Shown: positions 62,500 to 64,000 of the stretch, in pieces
Numbering within the stretch: position 1 is the stretch's first letter
How the letters are laid out: every line of letters starts with the position of its first letter
From: Atherix ibis
Lineage: Eukaryota; Arthropoda; Insecta; Diptera; Athericidae
Assembly: GCA_958298945.1 (NCBI GenBank)
Contig: CATQJD010000119.1
Location: 18,656 to 82,655, forward strand
Length of the DNA: 64,000 bases
Reading direction: 5' to 3'
Made by a program: the position numbers and the translations under genes
Notes under the pieces: model-generated
The model's input: the letters and a program-made list of their open reading frames with translations, nothing else
Databases searched by the model: none
Told to the model about the DNA's origin: nothing

Positions 62500-64000
62500 T
62501 CTCAAAACCACCAACAAAAATTTATCCAGAAAGAATTTTCTCATTCCAATGAGAATAATATGAATTGGAGAAGCTTTGCCTGAAAGTGCACAATCATACC
62601 CCAAACAAACATCTCCAAAAAACCACCATTTTCATAGAGAAAAACAAATTTTAAGAGAAAGTGGACTCAGTGTAATAATTGTTGCCTCCTATTTTTTGAG
62701 AAAACTGGGTGCCTGGTGTAAAAATTGGATTTTCGTGAATATTGTCACAAATTTTCGAATTTTTGTGGTTTTTTGCATATCTTTAGGTGGTCAATTTATT
62801 TTGCTTTCAGTAAATAAAAAATTTAATTTTAGGCAATTTTTTTTTAATAGTGCTCACAAAAATTTATTCTGAAAGGATATTCCTTTTTTGATCAGGATAA
62901 TATGGATCTAGAAGGCTATGTTAAAGTGTATGTAATGAAACCATGAAACAAATTGCCATTTTTATCCAAAAAAGCAAACTTTATTTTTAAAAAAATACAG
63001 CGAACTTTAGGTATTTTTTTTTAAAACGCCTGGAAAAAATTTTCCTGTAAGGACTTTTTTAGTCCGATCAGGATAATAAGAATAATTATTAGTTTCACAT
63101 ATGTATACGCATTAACATCATTAAACAAATTTTCGAAAAAATTTCCTTTTTCATAGAAAAATAGAAATTTAAAAAAAAATTTAATGATCTTTTGGCAAAT
63201 TTTTCTCAAAACTCCCACCGAAATTTATCGTGACATGTCATTTTCCTTCCAATCATTATATTAAGAGTCATAGAAGGTTTGCCTGAAAGTGTGCAATGAC
63301 ACCACAAAATAAATTCTAAAAAACCTTAATTTTTATACAAAAAAAAAACGAATTTTAAGAAAGAAAACTATAAATTTTATGAATTTTTTCTCAAAATCAC
63401 CAACAAAAATTTATCCAGAAAGGATATTCTCATTCCAATCGAGAAAATATGTATTGGAGAAGCTTTGCCTGAAAATACGCAATGACACCATAAAAACAAT
63501 TCTAAAAACCTTAATTTGTATACAAAAAAAAACGAATTTTAAGAAAGAAAACTATAAATTTTATGAATTTTTTCTCAAAATCACCAACAAAAATTTATCC
63601 AGAAAGGATATTCTCATTCCAATCGAGAAAATATGTATTATAGAAGCTTTGCCTGAAAGTACGCAATGACACCATAAAAACAATTCTAAAAACCTTAATT
63701 TGTATACAAAAAAAAAACGAATTTTAGGAAAGAAAACTATAAATTTTATGAATTTTTTCTCAAAATCACCAACAAAAATTTATCCAGAAAGGATATTCTC
63801 ATTCCAATCGAGAAAATATTCATTGGAGAAGCTTTGCCTAAAAGTACGCAATGACACCATAAAAACCGTTCTAAAAACCTTAATTTTTATACAAAAAAAA
63901 CGAATTTTAAAAAAGAAAACCATAAATTTTATGAATTTTTTCTCAAAATCACCAACAAAAATTTATCCAGAAATGATATTCTCATTCCAATCGAGAAAAT
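62500..64000 (+). repeat. HOR unit U38 (partial; core + at least 4 M monomers)
   Basis: The core is standard, with TATGTATACGC replacing TATGTATGCGC in D2 near 63101, which destroys the ATGCGCAT palindrome. The first M has a B-type linker, followed by B, C and an F cut off by the window end. The variant TATTATAGAAGC recurs near 63636. Confidence 0.88.

Larger units (their letters stand above)
1..64000. repeat. Higher-order satellite DNA array filling the window
   Basis: Every part of the window can be assigned to one family of ~184 bp monomers. A fixed ~887 bp core (blocks N-X-D1-D2-D3) alternates with a run of 1 to 14 closely similar M monomers. All 38 cores face the same way, head to tail. 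No unique sequence longer than a few tens of bases interrupts the array. The size, A+T richness and HOR organisation are known properties of centromeric or pericentromeric satellites in eukaryotes. The centromeric assignment itself is inference, because no flanking chromosomal sequence or protein-binding data is available. Both ends of the window are still inside the array, so its true length is unknown. Confidence 0.95.

Noticed and set aside
1..64000. CRISPR-like array (regular repeats)
   Set aside because: The period is ~184 bp with no unique spacers. The whole period is repeated, and there are no cas genes.
1..64000. CENP-B box
   Set aside because: I looked for the TTCG....A..CGGG core pattern. 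TTCG occurs (for example ATTTTCGTG and TTTTCGAA), but I found no downstream CGGG.
1..64000. tRNA, rRNA or other RNA genes
   Set aside because: No segment shows tRNA-like A and B boxes in proper spacing or rRNA-like conserved sequence. All sequence is accounted for by satellite blocks.
1..64000. Identity with a known satellite such as the Drosophila 359 bp or primate alpha satellite
   Set aside because: From memory, the monomer length and motifs do not match either. A database search would be needed to name the family.

Overview
The whole 64 kb window is one tandem satellite DNA array. I see no gene, RNA gene or recognisable transposon in it. The sequence is A+T-rich (about 70-75% on the lines I counted by hand). 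It is built from related monomers of about 184 bp, the usual length class for eukaryotic (peri)centromeric satellites. This suggests heterochromatin of a eukaryote. An arthropod such as an insect is my guess, but nothing in the window proves the taxon, and I could not match the monomer to a satellite I know.

The array is a higher-order repeat (HOR). I count 38 unit starts; each unit is called U1 to U38 here. Every unit has a fixed core of about 887 bp, which reads as five diverged monomer-length blocks that I call N, X, D1, D2 and D3. The core is followed by a run of closely similar ~184 bp M monomers. The number of M monomers varies (1, 2, 3, 4, 5, 6, 7, 10 or 14), so unit length rises in ~184 bp steps: 1073, 1253, 1437, 1621, 1804, 1986, 2173, 2726 and 3456 bp. 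M monomers fall into recurrent subtypes in a preserved order. I use A, B, C, E, F (and G, an F variant), defined by the linker before them and by marker bases inside them. Typical order is A-B-C-(E)-F, then the next N.

Layout: 0-14.6 kb holds units with 3-6 M monomers, including U3-U6, a locally homogenised block. From 14.6 to about 31.9 kb there is a larger level of organisation: a four-unit block (U10-U13, 7.2 kb) is repeated as U14-U17 (7.8 kb) and begins a third time (U18 to early U19). This block carries two runs of 14 M monomers. From 32 to 64 kb units are more irregular, with a monomer-sized deletion (U21), a scrambled junction (U28), a triplicated A-B-C trimer (U29), the same pair of internal deletions in two neighbouring units (U34, U35) and hybrid monomers (U37). 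These are signatures of unequal exchange and gene conversion.

Many short open frames exist (a 98-codon frame over N/X, a 65-codon minus-strand frame over D2, and 61-codon frames per M monomer that can fuse across several monomers). They recur because the DNA repeats, and I treat none as a gene. The likely role, if any, is structural (centromere or heterochromatin). The most suggestive features are a cluster of short dyads in D2, a conserved box found in several monomer classes, and the strong uniformity of block X.
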